This document shows, piece after piece, positions 46,981-56,992 of a stretch of DNA of 64,000 bases. This stretch comes from Sedimentitalea nanhaiensis DSM 24252. GTDB taxonomy: Bacteria; Pseudomonadota; Alphaproteobacteria; Rhodobacterales; Rhodobacteraceae. The notes under the pieces were generated by a model, which saw only the letters and a program-made list of their open reading frames with translations, ran no database searches and was not told where the DNA came from. Location of the stretch: contig NZ_KI421509.1 in assembly GCF_000473225.1 (NCBI RefSeq), forward strand, positions 1,264,045 to 1,328,044. Direction: 5' to 3'. Every line of letters begins with the position of its first letter. Within the stretch, counting starts at the first letter, position 1. A program made the position numbers and the translations under genes.

Positions 46981-47586
46981 ATGTTCTACCGCCCCGAGGA
47001 TGGCCACGGCCTGCCCCATAACCCCTTCAATGCGATCGTTACACCGCGCCCCATTGGTTGGATTTCAAGCCGTGCGGCGGATGGCACCAACAACCTGGCG
47101 CCTTATTCGTTCTTTAACGCCGTGGCCTATGTTCCACCTCAGGTCATGTTTGCCTCAACCGGCGAGAAACCAGATCGGGACGGCACCAAGGACAGCGTTG
47201 CAAACATCGCGGAAACCGGCGTTTTCTGCGTCAACATCGTGGAATACGCCGCCCGCGACACGATGAACGCCAGTTCGGCGGCGCTCGACAAGGATCAGGA
47301 TGAATTCACAGCCGCCGGGATCGCGGCGATAGAATGCGAAACCATCGATTGTGGCCGCGTTCAGGGGGCACCGGCGTCACTGGAATGCAAGTTGACACAA
47401 ATCGTCACGCTGCCCGGTGCAGCCAACCGCCTGGTGTTGGGCGAAGTGACCGGCATCCACATGCGCGACGATTGCCTGCGCGATGGACGGTTCGATGTCA
47501 CCACATTCCAACCTCTGGCCCGATTGGGATACCGCGACTATGCGCGGGTGACCGAGGTTTTCGAACTGGCCCGCCCGGATGACTAG
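46981..47586 (+). CDS. Flavin reductase-like (FMN-binding split barrel) protein
   Basis: A 201-residue protein of the flavin reductase family. It begins MFYRPEDGHGLPHNPFNAIVTPRPIGWISS, the conserved FMN-binding start of this subgroup, then NLAPYSFFNAVAYVPPQVMFAS and DSVANIAETGVFCVNIV. Members bind FMN and reduce flavins or act as small oxidoreductases; the partner is not visible. A GGAGAG sits 6 bases before the ATG. It converges with the SulP transporter gene, with 37 bases between. Confidence 0.92.
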   Translation: MFYRPEDGHGLPHNPFNAIVTPRPIGWISSRAADGTNNLAPYSFFNAVAYVPPQVMFASTGEKPDRDGTKDSVANIAETGVFCVNIVEYAARDTMNASSAALDKDQDEFTAAGIAAIECETIDCGRVQGAPASLECKLTQIVTLPGAANRLVLGEVTGIHMRDDCLRDGRFDVTTFQPLARLGYRDYARVTEVFELARPDD

Positions 47587-47623
47587 ACCGTGTCGCCAAG
47601 GCGACCCACTCTGATGCCCCCGC

Positions 47624-49258
47624 CTAGTGCCCACCGAGGATGCCGGTACGAACCGAATAATCCACCGCCAACGCGTAATCGGGGTCGTCGTCGCTGTCCA
47701 CCATCAGGTGGCCCGCCTTCTTGAGCAGGCTGTGGCAATCGCGGCTGAGATGGCGCAGCTTGATCCGCTTTCCGGCCGTTTCATATTTCTGCGCGATCGC
47801 CTCGATGGCCTGCAACGCGGATTGATCCACCACCCGGCTTTCGGCAAAGTCCACGATCACCGTATCCGGGTCGCCATCGATATCGAACAGTTCCGCAAAC
47901 CCGTCTGACGAACCAAAGAACAGCGGACCGCGAATTTCATAAACCTTGGCCCCCTTGTCGGTCGCCGACTCGCGGGTATGGGCGCTGATGCGGCGGGCGT
48001 TGCTCCACGCATAGGCCAGCGCCGAAACGATCACCCCGACCACAACGGCCACGGCCAGATCCTCCATCACCGTGACCACGGTAACCAAAAGGATCACAAA
48101 AGCGTCGGTCAGCGGCACCTTGCGCAGGATGGTCAGGCTGTTCCAGGCGAAGGTGCCGATGACAACCATGAACATCACGCCAACCAATGCCGCCAGCGGA
48201 ATCAGCTCGATCACCGGGGCCGCGAACAGGATGAATATCAGCAGGAACACCGCCGCCGCAATTCCGGCCACGCGAGTCCGGCCGCCGGATTTGACGTTGA
48301 TCATCGACTGCCCGATCATCGCGCAACCGCCCATGCCACCGAAAAATCCGGTCACTGTATTTGCGATTCCCTGCGCAATACATTCCTGGCTCGCGCCACC
48401 GCGTTTGCCGGTAATTTCACCCACCAGGTTGAGGGTCAGCAGGCTTTCGATCAGACCAATAGCGGCCAGGATGACCGAATAGGGCAGGATGATTTCAAAC
48501 GTTTCCCATGTCAGTGGCACCATCGGAATATGAAAGGCGGGCAGCCCCCCCTGGATCGACGCAAGATCACCGACACGTGGTACGTCAAGCCCCATTGCGA
48601 TCACCAGCCCCGCCACAATGCCAATTCCAGCCAGCGGTGCAGGAATGATCCGAGTGACTCGCGGCATCACCCAGATGATCGCCATGGTCAGCCCCACCAG
48701 ACCCAACATCATGTACAGCGGCGTGCCACTCAGCCATTCGCCACCGGACATGCCGTGACCGGTATTCTGCATGCTGCCGGGCACCTTGAACTGTCCCATC
48801 TGCGCCAGGAAAATCACGATGGCCAGCCCGTTTACGAAACCCAGCATCACCGGGTGCGGGACAAGACGGATGAACTTGCCCCACTGCATGATTCCGGCGA
48901 ACATTTGCAGTATCCCCATCAGAACCACGGTAGCGAACAGGTATTCGACGCCATGCTGCGCCACCAGCGCCACCATGACCACGGCCAGGGCTCCGGTCGC
49001 GCCCGAGATCATACCCGGTCGTCCGCCAAACAGCGCGGTGATCAAGCCCACCAGAAACGCCGCATACAGACCGACCAGCGGGTGAACGCCGGCAACAAAG
49101 GCAAACGCCACCGCTTCGGGTACAAGGGCAAGTGCAACGGTCAGCCCGGACAGCAGTTCAATGCGCAATCGTGAAGGGGTCAGCCCGTCGTCCGGCATCC
49201 ATCTGAGATCGGGCATAACAAGACGATTGGCGAAAGCCGCCAGAATGGCTCGGGGCAT
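47624..49258 (-). CDS. SulP family anion transporter with STAS domain
   Basis: A 544-residue inner-membrane transporter of the SulP/SLC26 family with about 12 membrane helices (residues 30-400), including the signature region VAFAFVAGVHPLVGLYAAFLVGLITALFGGRPGMISGATGALAVV, and a C-terminal cytoplasmic STAS domain (VYEIRGPLFFGSSDGFAELF, VIVDFAESRVVDQSALQAIEAI). Transports sulfate, bicarbonate or other anions with Na+ or H+; the substrate cannot be set from sequence. ATG 49258 is favoured over the codon 13 residues earlier. It is divergent from prfC. Confidence 0.93.
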   Translation of the reverse strand: MPRAILAAFANRLVMPDLRWMPDDGLTPSRLRIELLSGLTVALALVPEAVAFAFVAGVHPLVGLYAAFLVGLITALFGGRPGMISGATGALAVVMVALVAQHGVEYLFATVVLMGILQMFAGIMQWGKFIRLVPHPVMLGFVNGLAIVIFLAQMGQFKVPGSMQNTGHGMSGGEWLSGTPLYMMLGLVGLTMAIIWVMPRVTRIIPAPLAGIGIVAGLVIAMGLDVPRVGDLASIQGGLPAFHIPMVPLTWETFEIILPYSVILAAIGLIESLLTLNLVGEITGKRGGASQECIAQGIANTVTGFFGGMGGCAMIGQSMINVKSGGRTRVAGIAAAVFLLIFILFAAPVIELIPLAALVGVMFMVVIGTFAWNSLTILRKVPLTDAFVILLVTVVTVMEDLAVAVVVGVIVSALAYAWSNARRISAHTRESATDKGAKVYEIRGPLFFGSSDGFAELFDIDGDPDTVIVDFAESRVVDQSALQAIEAIAQKYETAGKRIKLRHLSRDCHSLLKKAGHLMVDSDDDPDYALAVDYSVRTGILGGH

Positions 49259-49480
49259 GAAGGCGTTCCTGTTGGTTTCAAGCTGTTCGCGCAGCAAGCC
49301 GCCCTCTTAACTGCAATGGGTTCAAAAGGCCATCCCACCCGCAAAATGCCAGTCATGCGCCAGCAACATGGCCGAGCCATCGATGAAACCGCCGCGATGC
49401 CCGTCGAAGAGCACCGAGGAAGCGCAGCCCCATCTCCGATTTTCTTGCGCTTGGGTGAAACCTTACCTATACGCCCGGAC

Positions 49481-51088
49481 ATGTTGGACACCGCCACAAA
49501 CCGCCCCGAACTGCCGCCCGAAATCGCGCGCCGCCGCACCTTTGCGATCATCTCGCATCCGGATGCAGGCAAGACGACGCTCACTGAAAAATTTCTGCTA
49601 TACGGTGGCGCAATCCAGATGGCGGGCCAGGTGCGCGCCAAAGGCGAAGCGCGGCGCACGCGGTCCGACTTTATGCAGATGGAAAAGGACCGTGGCATCT
49701 CGGTCTCGGCCTCGGCCATGTCCTTTGATTATGGCGCCTTCCGCTTCAACCTGGTGGACACCCCGGGTCACAGCGATTTTTCCGAAGACACTTATCGCAC
49801 CCTGACCGCTGTCGACGCCGCCGTGATGGTCATCGACGGGGCCAAGGGCGTGGAAAGCCAGACCCAAAAGCTGTTTGAGGTCTGCCGGTTGCGCGACCTG
49901 CCGATCCTGACGTTCTGTAACAAGATGGACCGCGAAAGCCGGGACGTGTTTGAGATCATCGACGAGATCCAGGAAAACCTGGCCATCGACGTCACCCCGG
50001 CCAGCTGGCCCATCGGCCAGGGCAGAGACTTTGTCGGCTGTTACGACATCCTGCGGGACCGGCTGGAGCTGATGGACCGTGCCGACCGCAACAAGGTGGC
50101 CGAAAGCATCAAGATCAACGGGCTGGACGACCCGAAACTGGTTGAACATGTGCCCGCCAACCTGCTGGATCAGCTCCGGGAAGAATTGGAAATGGCCCGT
50201 GCATTGTTGCCCTCCCTGAACCCGCAGGCGGTTCTGGAAGGGCACATGACCCCGATCTGGTTCGGTTCGGCCATCAACAGCTTTGGCGTCAAGGAACTGA
50301 TGGATGGCATCGGCACCTATGGCCCCGAACCGCAGATTCAAAAAGCCACGCCCCGACAGATTTCCCCCGAAGAAACCAAGGTGTCGGGGTTTGTGTTCAA
50401 GGTTCAGGCCAACATGGATCCGAAACACCGCGACCGGGTCGCCTTTGTGCGCATGGCCAGCGGTCACTTCAAACGTGGGATGAAGCTGACCCATGTGCGC
50501 TCCAGGAAACCCATGGCAATCACCAATCCGGTGCTATTTTTGGCCAGCGACCGCGAGTTGGCGGAAGAGGCCTGGGCCGGTGACATCATCGGCATCCCCA
50601 ACCATGGGCAACTGCGCATTGGCGACACCCTGACCGAAGGCGAAGCCCTGCGCGTGACTGGCATACCCAGCTTTGCGCCCGAATTGTTGCAGGGCGTGCG
50701 CGCAGGCGATCCGCTGAAATCCAAACATCTGGAAAAGGCGCTGATGCAATTCGCCGAAGAAGGTGCCGCCAAGGTGTTCAAACCCTCAATCGGGTCCGGG
50801 TTTATCGTCGGCGTCGTCGGCGCGCTGCAATTCGAAGTCCTGGCCAGCCGGATCGAACTGGAATACGGCCTGCCGGTGCGGTTCGAGGCCAGCCAATTCA
50901 AAAGTGCGCGCTGGGTCAACGGCGACAAGACGGCGGTGGACAAATTCGTGGATGCCAACAAACAGCATATCGCACATGACCACGACGGCGACATCGTGTA
51001 CCTCACCCGGCTGCAATGGGACATCGACCGGATCGAACGCGACTATCCGGACGTGCGCCTGACCGCGACCAAGGAAATGATGGTCTGA
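49481..51088 (+). CDS. prfC: Peptide chain release factor 3
   Basis: The GTPase that removes RF1 and RF2 from the ribosome after termination. 535 residues, as usual. GTP-binding motifs are HPDAGKTTLTEKF (G1), DTPGHSDFSEDT (G3) and NKMDRESRD (G4); RF3-specific stretches include RARGEARRTRSDFMQMEKDRGISVS-like sequence near residue 60 and the C-terminal LQFEVLASRIELEYGLPVRFE. ATG 49481 marks the beginning of homology; the open frame before it is an extension across the 222-base divergent region with the SulP gene. Confidence 0.95.
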   Translation: MLDTATNRPELPPEIARRRTFAIISHPDAGKTTLTEKFLLYGGAIQMAGQVRAKGEARRTRSDFMQMEKDRGISVSASAMSFDYGAFRFNLVDTPGHSDFSEDTYRTLTAVDAAVMVIDGAKGVESQTQKLFEVCRLRDLPILTFCNKMDRESRDVFEIIDEIQENLAIDVTPASWPIGQGRDFVGCYDILRDRLELMDRADRNKVAESIKINGLDDPKLVEHVPANLLDQLREELEMARALLPSLNPQAVLEGHMTPIWFGSAINSFGVKELMDGIGTYGPEPQIQKATPRQISPEETKVSGFVFKVQANMDPKHRDRVAFVRMASGHFKRGMKLTHVRSRKPMAITNPVLFLASDRELAEEAWAGDIIGIPNHGQLRIGDTLTEGEALRVTGIPSFAPELLQGVRAGDPLKSKHLEKALMQFAEEGAAKVFKPSIGSGFIVGVVGALQFEVLASRIELEYGLPVRFEASQFKSARWVNGDKTAVDKFVDANKQHIAHDHDGDIVYLTRLQWDIDRIERDYPDVRLTATKEMMV

Positions 51089-51093
51089 CGCGC

Positions 51094-52107
51094 GTGCCCG
51101 CCGCTTTGACACCTTTACCTGTATCCACCAGGTCCGAGGGGCCGACCGCACGCTGGGGCATCGTCGCAACCGTCAAGGCCCCCATCGATCAAGTGCTGGG
51201 TTTTGCCGCCCATCACATAGAGTTGGGCGCGCATCGGCTATATCTCTACCTGGACACGCCCGACCCGACGACATTTGGCTTTCTTAAGGCACACCCCAAG
51301 GTGCGGGTCTTTACCTGCGATGCCGCGCATTGGGAAAAAATGGGCAAGCAGAGGCCCAAAAAGCACCAGGTCCGTCAATGCCTGAACGCCACCCATGGCT
51401 ATCACCGCCCACCCGAAGTCGATTGGCTGGCCCATATCGATGTAGACGAGTTTCTATGGCCGCAAGCCCCGCTGGGCACTCTGCTGTCGGCGCTGCCGCC
51501 TGGCTGCCATTGTGCGCGCGTTCGCCCGATCGAAGCACTGGATGGCACCGGTGCGGCCTTCAAGGGGTTTATCCCCGCCGGGCCGGACCGCGACACCATC
51601 GTACGGCGCCTCTATCCTGAATTCGGAGCTTTCGTGAAAGGCGGGTTTCTCAGCCATACCGCTGGCAAGCTGTTCGTGCGCACCGGATTGTCCGGCATCA
51701 CCATGAGGATCCACAAGGTGCTTCAGGGCGAACGCATGAACCCCGGCGAACAGGATCTGTCGCAAGTCGAGCTGTGCCATTGCCACACACGGGGGTGGGC
51801 GCACTGGATCGGCGCCTATCGCTATCGCCTGGAGCACGGATCCTACCGCGCCGGGCTTGCCCCGAACCGCAGCCCTGAAACCGGTGGGCTCAGCCTGCAT
51901 GACCTGCTTAGCAACATCGAACGCGAACAGGGCGAAGCCGGTCTGCGCCGGATCTATGACGAGCTGTGTGCCGACACCCCGGATCATCGCAACCGGCTGC
52001 GCACCGAGGGCCTGTTGCGCTTGCATGACCTGGATCTGGCCACAAAATGCCGGAAACAGTTTCCGCAATTTGACCCGAGCGGTGGCAATCCGGCGACAAC
52101 CGCATAA
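51094..52107 (+). CDS. Glycosyltransferase family 2-type protein (Glyco_tranf_2_4)
   Basis: A 337-residue cytoplasmic glycosyltransferase-like protein: VKAPIDQVLGFAAHHIELGAHRLYLYLDTPDP is typical of the Glyco_tranf_2_4 family and AHIDVDEFLWPQ holds the DxD-like metal-binding motif. The C-terminal CHCHTRGWAHWIGAYRYRLEHGSY region is also seen in these proteins. Acceptor and donor sugars are unknown. The GTG at 51094, 5 bases after the prfC stop, is the best start, so it is probably translated by coupling with prfC. Confidence 0.85.
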   Translation: MPAALTPLPVSTRSEGPTARWGIVATVKAPIDQVLGFAAHHIELGAHRLYLYLDTPDPTTFGFLKAHPKVRVFTCDAAHWEKMGKQRPKKHQVRQCLNATHGYHRPPEVDWLAHIDVDEFLWPQAPLGTLLSALPPGCHCARVRPIEALDGTGAAFKGFIPAGPDRDTIVRRLYPEFGAFVKGGFLSHTAGKLFVRTGLSGITMRIHKVLQGERMNPGEQDLSQVELCHCHTRGWAHWIGAYRYRLEHGSYRAGLAPNRSPETGGLSLHDLLSNIEREQGEAGLRRIYDELCADTPDHRNRLRTEGLLRLHDLDLATKCRKQFPQFDPSGGNPATTA

Positions 52108-52258
52108 TAAATCCACGATTTCACAGCATTGTTTGACCGCCGCGCGACCCCGTGCTAGTCCAGCGCCACGAGCCAGGATGCGCACAAGCGCAGGACCAGT
52201 GGGGTCCGGCTCTGATCAGACGGCGGGCCAAAACAGTGTCCGCAAAACACGGACACAC

Positions 52259-53704
52259 ATGACAAAATTTTCTGAACTGAACCTGAACCCCAAGGTGCTT
52301 AAGGCCATCGAAGAGGCCGGCTACGAATCACCCACCCCGATTCAAGAAGGCGCCATCCCCCCCGCTCTAGAGGGCAAGGATGTCTTGGGCATCGCCCAGA
52401 CCGGAACCGGCAAGACCGCCAGCTTTACCCTGCCGATGATCACCATGCTGGCCCGTGGCCGTGCGCGTGCGCGCATGCCGCGCAGCCTGGTGCTGTGCCC
52501 GACGCGAGAGCTGGCTGCACAGGTGGCCGAGAATTTCGACACATACGCAAAGCATGTCAAACTGACCAAGGCGCTGCTCATTGGCGGCGTCAGCTTTGGC
52601 GAGCAGGACAAGTTGATCGACAAGGGCGTCGACGTGCTGATTGCAACGCCGGGCCGGTTGCTGGACCATTTTGAACGCGGCAAGCTGCTGTTGACCGGCG
52701 TGCAGATCATGGTGGTGGACGAGGCCGACCGGATGCTGGACATGGGGTTCATCCCCGATATCGAACGCATTTTCAGCCTGACACCGTTCACCCGGCAAAC
52801 GCTGTTCTTCTCAGCCACCATGGCACCCGAAATCGAGCGTATCACCAACACGTTCCTGTCGGCACCAACCCGGGTCGAAGTTGCGCGCCAAGCCACCACC
52901 GGCGAGAACATCGCGCAATGCGTGGTCATGTTCAAAGGCAGCCGCAAGGACCGGGAAGCCAGCGAGAAACGCAAGGTCTTGCGCGCGCTGATCGATGCCG
53001 AAGGCGAGAAATGCACCAACGCGATCATCTTCTGCAACCGCAAGACGGATGTGGATATCGTCGCCAAGAGCCTGAAAAAATACGGCTACGATGCAGCACC
53101 CATTCACGGCGATCTGGACCAGAGCCAGCGAACACGTACGCTGGACGGGTTCCGCGATGGAAGCCTGCGCTTCCTGGTGGCGTCGGACGTCGCGGCACGA
53201 GGACTGGATGTACCCAGCGTCAGCCATGTGTTCAACTTTGACGTGCCCGGCCATGCCGAGGACTATGTACACCGAATCGGTCGTACCGGCCGTGCCGGTC
53301 GCGATGGCAAGGCCATGATGATCTGTGTACCCCGCGACGAGAAGAATCTGGCCGATATCGAGCGGCTGGTGCAAAATGAAATCCCCCGCCTGGGCAACCC
53401 GTTGCAATCGGCCACCCCCCCCGTGGACGGGACCGCCGAAGAAGTCAGGAAACCTGCGCCGCGCAGCCGGAGCCGCAGTTCCAAAAGCAGCAATACCCCC
53501 CTGCCCGAATCCATCATTACAGAGGCCGTATCTGAGGCTGGTCCGGTGTCTGCACCTGAACCCAAATCGGCACCCGAACACGATTCTTCGGAGCGAAGTC
53601 GCGCGCAGCAGCGCAACGCCGCAAGCGGCAACAAGGTCATCGGGATGGGCGATCACCTGCCCAGCTTCATCGCGCTGAGTTTTCAGGAACGCAGCGCCAG
53701 CTAG
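52259..53704 (+). CDS. DEAD-box RNA helicase (RhlE-like)
   Basis: A 481-residue ATP-dependent RNA helicase with all DEAD-box motifs: Q motif PTPIQ, AQTGTGKT at residues 46-53, PTRELA, DEAD at 154-157, SAT, and HRIGRTGRAG near 340. The C-terminal tail of about 100 residues is Ser/Pro/Glu-rich with an Arg-Ser patch and no fold. RhlE-type enzymes act in ribosome assembly and RNA decay. The ATG at 52259 is just before the typical KFSELNLNPKVLKAI beginning. A strong terminator follows. Confidence 0.95.
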   Translation: MTKFSELNLNPKVLKAIEEAGYESPTPIQEGAIPPALEGKDVLGIAQTGTGKTASFTLPMITMLARGRARARMPRSLVLCPTRELAAQVAENFDTYAKHVKLTKALLIGGVSFGEQDKLIDKGVDVLIATPGRLLDHFERGKLLLTGVQIMVVDEADRMLDMGFIPDIERIFSLTPFTRQTLFFSATMAPEIERITNTFLSAPTRVEVARQATTGENIAQCVVMFKGSRKDREASEKRKVLRALIDAEGEKCTNAIIFCNRKTDVDIVAKSLKKYGYDAAPIHGDLDQSQRTRTLDGFRDGSLRFLVASDVAARGLDVPSVSHVFNFDVPGHAEDYVHRIGRTGRAGRDGKAMMICVPRDEKNLADIERLVQNEIPRLGNPLQSATPPVDGTAEEVRKPAPRSRSRSSKSSNTPLPESIITEAVSEAGPVSAPEPKSAPEHDSSERSRAQQRNAASGNKVIGMGDHLPSFIALSFQERSAS

Positions 53705-53731
53705 GGCGGCCACGGCCTCTGAAACAATTCA

Positions 53732-53763
53732 AAAGACCGCACCCAATCGGATGCGGTCTTTTT
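53732..53763. terminator. Rho-independent, probably bidirectional terminator
   Basis: AAAGACCGCA pairs with TGCGGTCTTT (10 bp, 10-base loop) and is followed by a T-run on the plus strand; the minus strand also shows TTTT after the stem. It separates the convergent helicase and rnj genes. Confidence 0.92.
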
Positions 53764-53782
53764 CGTTAGGACTGTATTGCGG

Positions 53783-55450
53783 CTACCTCATCCGGCTGAT
53801 CACCACCGTGACTTCGGGCTTCTTGCCAATCTCGGTCTGAGCAGACTGGCGCACGAGGCGACGCAGGGCCTCTTCCAGCTTGTCGTCATCTTTCATGGTC
53901 TTGGCCGTGGCCCGTCCAATGAACTGACCCAGATCCTCTTCCAGGACCTCGACCAGAGACGCGTTCGAATTACCGGTTTCCGGCAGGCCCATGCTCTCGC
54001 ACCAGGGGTCGCCCAACAAGTCGTCATCCTCGTCCAGGATCACAGTCACTGTAACGTGGCCGTTCAATGCCATGCGGATCCGGTCACGTACCACACCGTC
54101 CATGGCACCGATCTTGACCGATCCATCCAGATAGGTGCGACCGGTCTCGATAAATTCCGCCACGGTGGGCGCATTGCCCGACAGGTCCATCATCATGCCG
54201 TTGACCGCAACAGACGACTGATACCCTCGCGCGATGGCCAGCTTGGCATGTTCGCGCAGGTGCCGGTGCTCGCCATGCATCGGGATCACCATCTGTGGGC
54301 GGACAATGTCATGCAGCCGCTCGATATCGGGACGGTTGGCGTGACCCGAAACGTGATAACGCCCCGCGCTGTCATCAACTACATCGACACCCTTTTCGCT
54401 GAAGGCGTTGATAATCCGGATCACACCGCGTTCATTTCCCGGGATGGTCTTGGATGAGAACAGGAACATGTCCCCCTCTTTCATTTCCAACCCGTTGTAC
54501 TTGCCGCGCGCCAGCTGCGCACTGGCGGCCCGGCGTTCCCCCTGGCTGCCAGTGACCAGCAGCATCAGGTTTTCGCGCGGCACATCCTGGGCCGCCTCGG
54601 GGCTGATGACAGTAGGAAACCCCGACAAGACCCCGGTTTCCTGCGCCGCCTCGACCATCCGGCGCATCGCCCGGCCCAACAGCACAATAGAGCGACCGGC
54701 CCGATGTCCGGCCTCGGCCAGGGTCTTGACCCGCGCCACGTTGCTGGCGAATGTCGTCGCCACCACCATGCCGCGTGCCTCTGAAACAAGTTCTTCGATC
54801 GCTGGTCCGACACTGAGTTCCGAACGTCCCGGATCAGGCGAGAACACGTTGGTCGAGTCACAGATCAGCGCCCGCACGCCGCCTTTGCTGACCTCGGCCC
54901 AAAGCTCGGGATCAAAGGCCTCACCGACAATCGGGGTCGGGTCCAGTTTGAAATCACCGCTGTGGATGACCCGCCCTTGCGGGCTGTCGATGACCAGTCC
55001 GGCGCTTTCAGGGATCGAATGCGAGATCGGCAGAAAGCCGACCTTGAAAGGACCCGCATTGATCTGCTCTGGCCAGGCCGAAACCGTTCTGACCGCCGTT
55101 TCCGGGTGGCCATGCTCGGTCAGTTTGCGCCGTGCAATATTGGCGGTGAAGGCCCGCGCATAGACCGGCGCACCCAGATCGCGATAAAAATGCGCCACGG
55201 CACCGACGTGATCCTCATGTGCGTGGGTAATGAATATGGCATCCAGCCGGTCGGCGCGTTCCTTTAGCCAGGTCATATCGGGCAGGATCAGGTCAACGCC
55301 CGGCGTGCCGTCCATATCCGGAAAGGTCACCCCCAGGTCGACCAGAATGAAACGCTCGGCATCGGGTTTGCCATAGCCATAGAGATAGGCATTCATGCCA
55401 ATTTCGCCCGCCCCGCCGAGGGGCAGGTAGATCAATCGTTCGCTGCTCAT
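53783..55450 (-). CDS. rnj: Ribonuclease J
   Basis: A 555-residue metallo-beta-lactamase/beta-CASP ribonuclease with 5'-3' exonuclease and endonuclease activity on RNA. It has the zinc-binding HAHEDH at residues 76-81, the GDFKLDPTP motif, CDSTN and the beta-CASP HVSGHANRPDI segment, plus a C-terminal domain. RNase J is the usual partner in mRNA and rRNA processing in Rhodobacteraceae. It begins 4 bases after coaX and ends the long nuo-birA-coaX operon at the terminator. Confidence 0.96.
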   Translation of the reverse strand: MSSERLIYLPLGGAGEIGMNAYLYGYGKPDAERFILVDLGVTFPDMDGTPGVDLILPDMTWLKERADRLDAIFITHAHEDHVGAVAHFYRDLGAPVYARAFTANIARRKLTEHGHPETAVRTVSAWPEQINAGPFKVGFLPISHSIPESAGLVIDSPQGRVIHSGDFKLDPTPIVGEAFDPELWAEVSKGGVRALICDSTNVFSPDPGRSELSVGPAIEELVSEARGMVVATTFASNVARVKTLAEAGHRAGRSIVLLGRAMRRMVEAAQETGVLSGFPTVISPEAAQDVPRENLMLLVTGSQGERRAASAQLARGKYNGLEMKEGDMFLFSSKTIPGNERGVIRIINAFSEKGVDVVDDSAGRYHVSGHANRPDIERLHDIVRPQMVIPMHGEHRHLREHAKLAIARGYQSSVAVNGMMMDLSGNAPTVAEFIETGRTYLDGSVKIGAMDGVVRDRIRMALNGHVTVTVILDEDDDLLGDPWCESMGLPETGNSNASLVEVLEEDLGQFIGRATAKTMKDDDKLEEALRRLVRQSAQTEIGKKPEVTVVISRMR

Positions 55451-55454
55451 TGTG

Positions 55455-56228
55455 TTATGAGTTTTCCTTGTTGTATTCGTGAATCACGGTCAGCCCATGC
55501 ATCGTCAGGTCTTCTTCCATAACGTCGAACAGATCCGCACTTTGCTGGAACAACGGTGCCAGCCCACCGGTCGCGACAATCTTCATTGGGCGGTCGCGCT
55601 CGCCCTTAATCCTTGTGCAAATCTCGCGCACCAAACCGACATATCCCCAGAACACACCGGACTGGATACAGGCTACAGTGTTGGTGCCGATTACCTGTTG
55701 CGGATTGCTGATATCGACATGGGGCAAAGCCGCCGCCGCCATATGCAGCGCCTCAAGGCTCAAGTTAACCCCCGGAGCAATCACCCCGCCTATATAGGCC
55801 CCATCCGCAGCCACAACATCAAAAGTCGTCGCAGTCCCGAAATCGACAACGATCAGGTCCCCGCCATGGCGATCGAAACCAGCTGCGGTGTTGACCAGCC
55901 GGTCTGGACCGACCTGGGTGCCTTCGTCCACCCGTGGCGGGTGGGGCAGCAGGCATTCGGGCTTGCCCACGACCATCGGTCGACAGCCAAAGAACCGATC
56001 CGCAAACACCCTCAGGTTGAAAACCACGCGCGGGACCGTCGAACTGATGATCACATCGGTGATGTCGGCATCAATTCCATAGTGCTTCACAAGGGTCGCG
56101 TACCAGGTGAAATAGGCATCCGCAGTGCGCGCATGATGCGTCGACGTGCGCAGGGTGCACAGAAAGGAAGTGCCATCCCAGATCGAGAAAACGGTGTTTG
56201 TATTGCCGCAATCGATAGCCAGAAGCAT
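55455..56228 (-). CDS. coaX: Type III pantothenate kinase
   Basis: Phosphorylates pantothenate, the first committed step of coenzyme A synthesis. The 257-residue CoaX protein starts MLLAIDCGNTNTVFSIWDG, the ASKHA-fold phosphate motif, and has GPDRLVNTAAGFDR, VVDFGTATTFDVV and ATGGLAPLF. The start has AAGGA 6 bases upstream. It follows birA by 11 bases and precedes rnj. Confidence 0.96.
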   Translation of the reverse strand: MLLAIDCGNTNTVFSIWDGTSFLCTLRTSTHHARTADAYFTWYATLVKHYGIDADITDVIISSTVPRVVFNLRVFADRFFGCRPMVVGKPECLLPHPPRVDEGTQVGPDRLVNTAAGFDRHGGDLIVVDFGTATTFDVVAADGAYIGGVIAPGVNLSLEALHMAAAALPHVDISNPQQVIGTNTVACIQSGVFWGYVGLVREICTRIKGERDRPMKIVATGGLAPLFQQSADLFDVMEEDLTMHGLTVIHEYNKENS

Positions 56229-56239
56229 CTGCGTTCCTT

Positions 56240-56992
56240 TCAGAAAAATACGTCCGCTGCGGCAATACCCACGCGGCCACGAGCGGTGTTTAGGACCAGG
56301 CTGCCCTGCCCGTCCACCGTCTCGAAGGTGCCGGTGGTCTCGGTTGTTACGGTGCGTGCAGTGATCACTTCGCCCAGGCGCGCCGCCCGCGCCAGCCAGG
56401 CCGCCCGGATCGGTGCAAACCCGTAAGTGGTGAATTGGGTTTCGTATCGGGCATAAGCAGCCGCCAGATGGGTCAGAAAGGTCTCGGGGTCGACCTGCGC
56501 CCCGGTTTCTGACAACAGCGACACCGGGCGCACAGCACCGGCCTCGACCGCATCGCCTGCCGGGGCGTCGATCAGATTGACGCCGACCCCGATGGAGAGA
56601 TGAATCATGGAACCCGCCTGCCCGGCGCTCTCCAGCAGGATACCCGCCAGCTTGCCCCCATTGAGCAATACGTCATTCGGCCACTTCAGAGCAAAGCCAT
56701 CGCTGCGCCCGCTGACCGCGACACAAGCGTCAAACAATGCCAGCGCCGTGACAAAGGACCGAAGCGCGGCAGTTGCGGCAGGGTCTTTGGGAAACATGAC
56801 CAGCGTCGCCGCCAGGTTACCCGATGTGTTGGTCCATCTGCGCCCGCGACGACCCCGCGCCGCCGTCTGGCGATGCGCCAGTATCCATTCGGGACCGGAT
56901 AGCGTCGGTGCAATGCGCGCCGCTTCGTTCAGGGTGCTGTCCACCTCGGCCAGCACCCGTTTGCCATAACCGTCCGGCCAGTCAGTTGACAA
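56240..56992 (-). CDS. birA: Biotin-[acetyl-CoA carboxylase] ligase
   Basis: Attaches biotin to the biotin carboxyl carrier protein through biotinyl-AMP. The 250-residue protein is the short form without an N-terminal DNA-binding domain. Motifs are the GRRGRRW adenylate-binding loop near residue 57 and [21 protein letters not shown]. No ATG fits; TTG 56992, which overlaps the 3' end of nuoN, gives the expected N terminus [19 protein letters not shown]. Translation is probably coupled to nuoN. Confidence 0.92.
   Translation of the reverse strand: MSTDWPDGYGKRVLAEVDSTLNEAARIAPTLSGPEWILAHRQTAARGRRGRRWTNTSGNLAATLVMFPKDPAATAALRSFVTALALFDACVAVSGRSDGFALKWPNDVLLNGGKLAGILLESAGQAGSMIHLSIGVGVNLIDAPAGDAVEAGAVRPVSLLSETGAQVDPETFLTHLAAAYARYETQFTTYGFAPIRAAWLARAARLGEVITARTVTTETTGTFETVDGQGSLVLNTARGRVGIAAADVFF

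Noticed and set aside
47592-47605. GTCGCC-AA-GGCGAC palindrome between the flavin reductase and SulP genes
   Set aside because: The loop is very small and no T-run follows; too weak to call as a terminator.
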